A stretch of DNA of 64,000 nt from Streptomyces sp. SN-593 (lineage in GTDB: Bacteria; Actinomycetota; Actinomycetes; Streptomycetales; Streptomycetaceae): the NCBI RefSeq assembly GCF_016756395.1, contig NZ_AP018365.1, forward strand, positions 2,735,501-2,799,500, read 5' to 3'. A model generated the notes under the pieces. That model was not told the DNA's origin and searched no databases. It saw only the letters and a program-made list of their open reading frames with translations. Positions 63,501 through 64,000 of the stretch are shown piece after piece. The number at the start of each line of letters is the position of its first letter. The stretch's first letter is position 1. Made by a program: the position numbers and the translations under genes.

Positions 63501-64000
63501 GTGTCCCGTCTGACGAAGGCCGCCGCCGTCGCGGCCGCCGCCACCCTGTCCCTGCTCGCGAGCGCGTGTACCGGCCAGAGCACCTCCGGCGCGAACGACG
63601 ACGCGAGCAAGGACGTCACCATCAACTTCTGGCACGGCTGGTCCGCGCCCAACGAGCTGAAGGCGATCAACGACAACGTCGCCCGCTTCGAGAAGCTGCA
63701 CCCCAACATCCACGTCAAGGTGCAGGGCAACATCACCGACGACAAGATCAACCAGGCGCTGCGGGCCGGCGGCGGCAAGGCGCCCGACGTGGTCTCCTCC
63801 TTCACCACCGACAACGTCGGCCAGTTCTGCTCCTCCGGCGCCCTCGCCGACCTGGCCCCGTTCCTGGCGGCGTCGCACATCGACCCGGCGACCACGTTCC
63901 CGAAGACGATGCAGGAGTACACGCGGTACGACGGCGTCCAGTGCACCCTGCCGCTGCTCGGCGACGCCTACGGGCTCTACTACAACAAGAAGGAGTTCGC
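63501..64000 (+). CDS. ABC sugar transporter substrate-binding lipoprotein (5' part)
   Basis: Start of a carbohydrate-binding lipoprotein of the MalE/UgpB type, cut by the right edge after about 166 residues. It has a lipobox signal (LSLLASACTGQ, Cys23), then DVTINFWHGWSAPNELKAINDNVARFEKLHPNIHVKVQGN, the usual first lobe, and GGGKAPDVVSSFTTDNV. The GTG has GGAGG upstream. The ROK gene before it suggests control by a sugar; the partner permeases and the sugar are outside the window. Confidence 0.92.
   Translation, partial: MSRLTKAAAVAAAATLSLLASACTGQSTSGANDDASKDVTINFWHGWSAPNELKAINDNVARFEKLHPNIHVKVQGNITDDKINQALRAGGGKAPDVVSSFTTDNVGQFCSSGALADLAPFLAASHIDPATTFPKTMQEYTRYDGVQCTLPLLGDAYGLYYNKKEF

Overview
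The window is a very GC-rich (above 70% by eye) actinobacterial chromosome segment, almost certainly from a Streptomyces-like member of the Streptomycetaceae. The order valS-folC-DUF4233-ndk-mreB-mreC followed by clpX-clpP2-clpP1-tig, the XRE/DUF397 pairs, the frequent GTG starts and the mycothiol-type thioredoxin-fold protein all fit. No replication origin, CRISPR array, insertion sequence, prophage or antibiotic gene cluster was recognised.

Left part (1-14.4 kb, mostly minus strand) is core housekeeping: cell-shape genes mreB/mreC, nucleotide and folate metabolism (ndk, folC), valyl-tRNA synthetase, then the protein quality-control block clpX, clpP2, clpP1 and trigger factor, with a good ClgR-type box upstream of clpP1. 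Two tandemly duplicated genes for single-span surface proteins sit between valS and clpX. At 14.3-14.6 kb are tRNA-Pro(UGG) and tRNA-Gly(UCC); directly after the tRNA-Gly lies a less GC-rich HNH nuclease gene that looks like a ScoMcrA-type modification-dependent restriction enzyme, a likely acquired cargo gene.

Middle part (16-41 kb) is conserved metabolism and transport: an Eis-like acetyltransferase, a membrane SpoIIE/PP2C phosphatase, asparaginase divergent from an Lrp/AsnC regulator, Nei glycosylase with RpiB, BioY, an Rv2466c-like nitroreductase, two M1 aminopeptidases N on opposite strands, a Tat-exported metallophosphoesterase, a two-gene FtsX-type ABC exporter, MalQ, and a Tat-exported phospholipase C-type phosphoesterase.

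Right part (40-64 kb) is more accessory and regulatory: a translationally coupled pair (large WXG-like protein plus lipoprotein), an HNH protein, MscS coupled to an acetyltransferase, two XRE/DUF5753 regulators with DUF397 partners (one partner lacks a normal start codon, the other is a three-repeat fusion sharing a 127-bp near-identical tail), an SDR/XRE divergent pair, a SigE-family sigma factor coupled to a membrane protein that may be its anti-sigma factor, a lipoprotein/secreted pair with a bldA-type TTA codon, a decayed drug-exporter ATPase fragment, a second-type gap gene, a GlxA-type regulator, a Z-isoprenyl diphosphate synthase, and a ROK regulator followed by the start of a sugar ABC transporter.

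The most interesting non-coding signal is a foldable intergenic repeat family: two exact 74-bp direct repeats near 26.3 kb share a 25-nt core with an inverted pair of copies near 12.5 kb. All functions are read from sequence motifs; no database search was run, and start codons were chosen from ribosome-binding sites and family knowledge.
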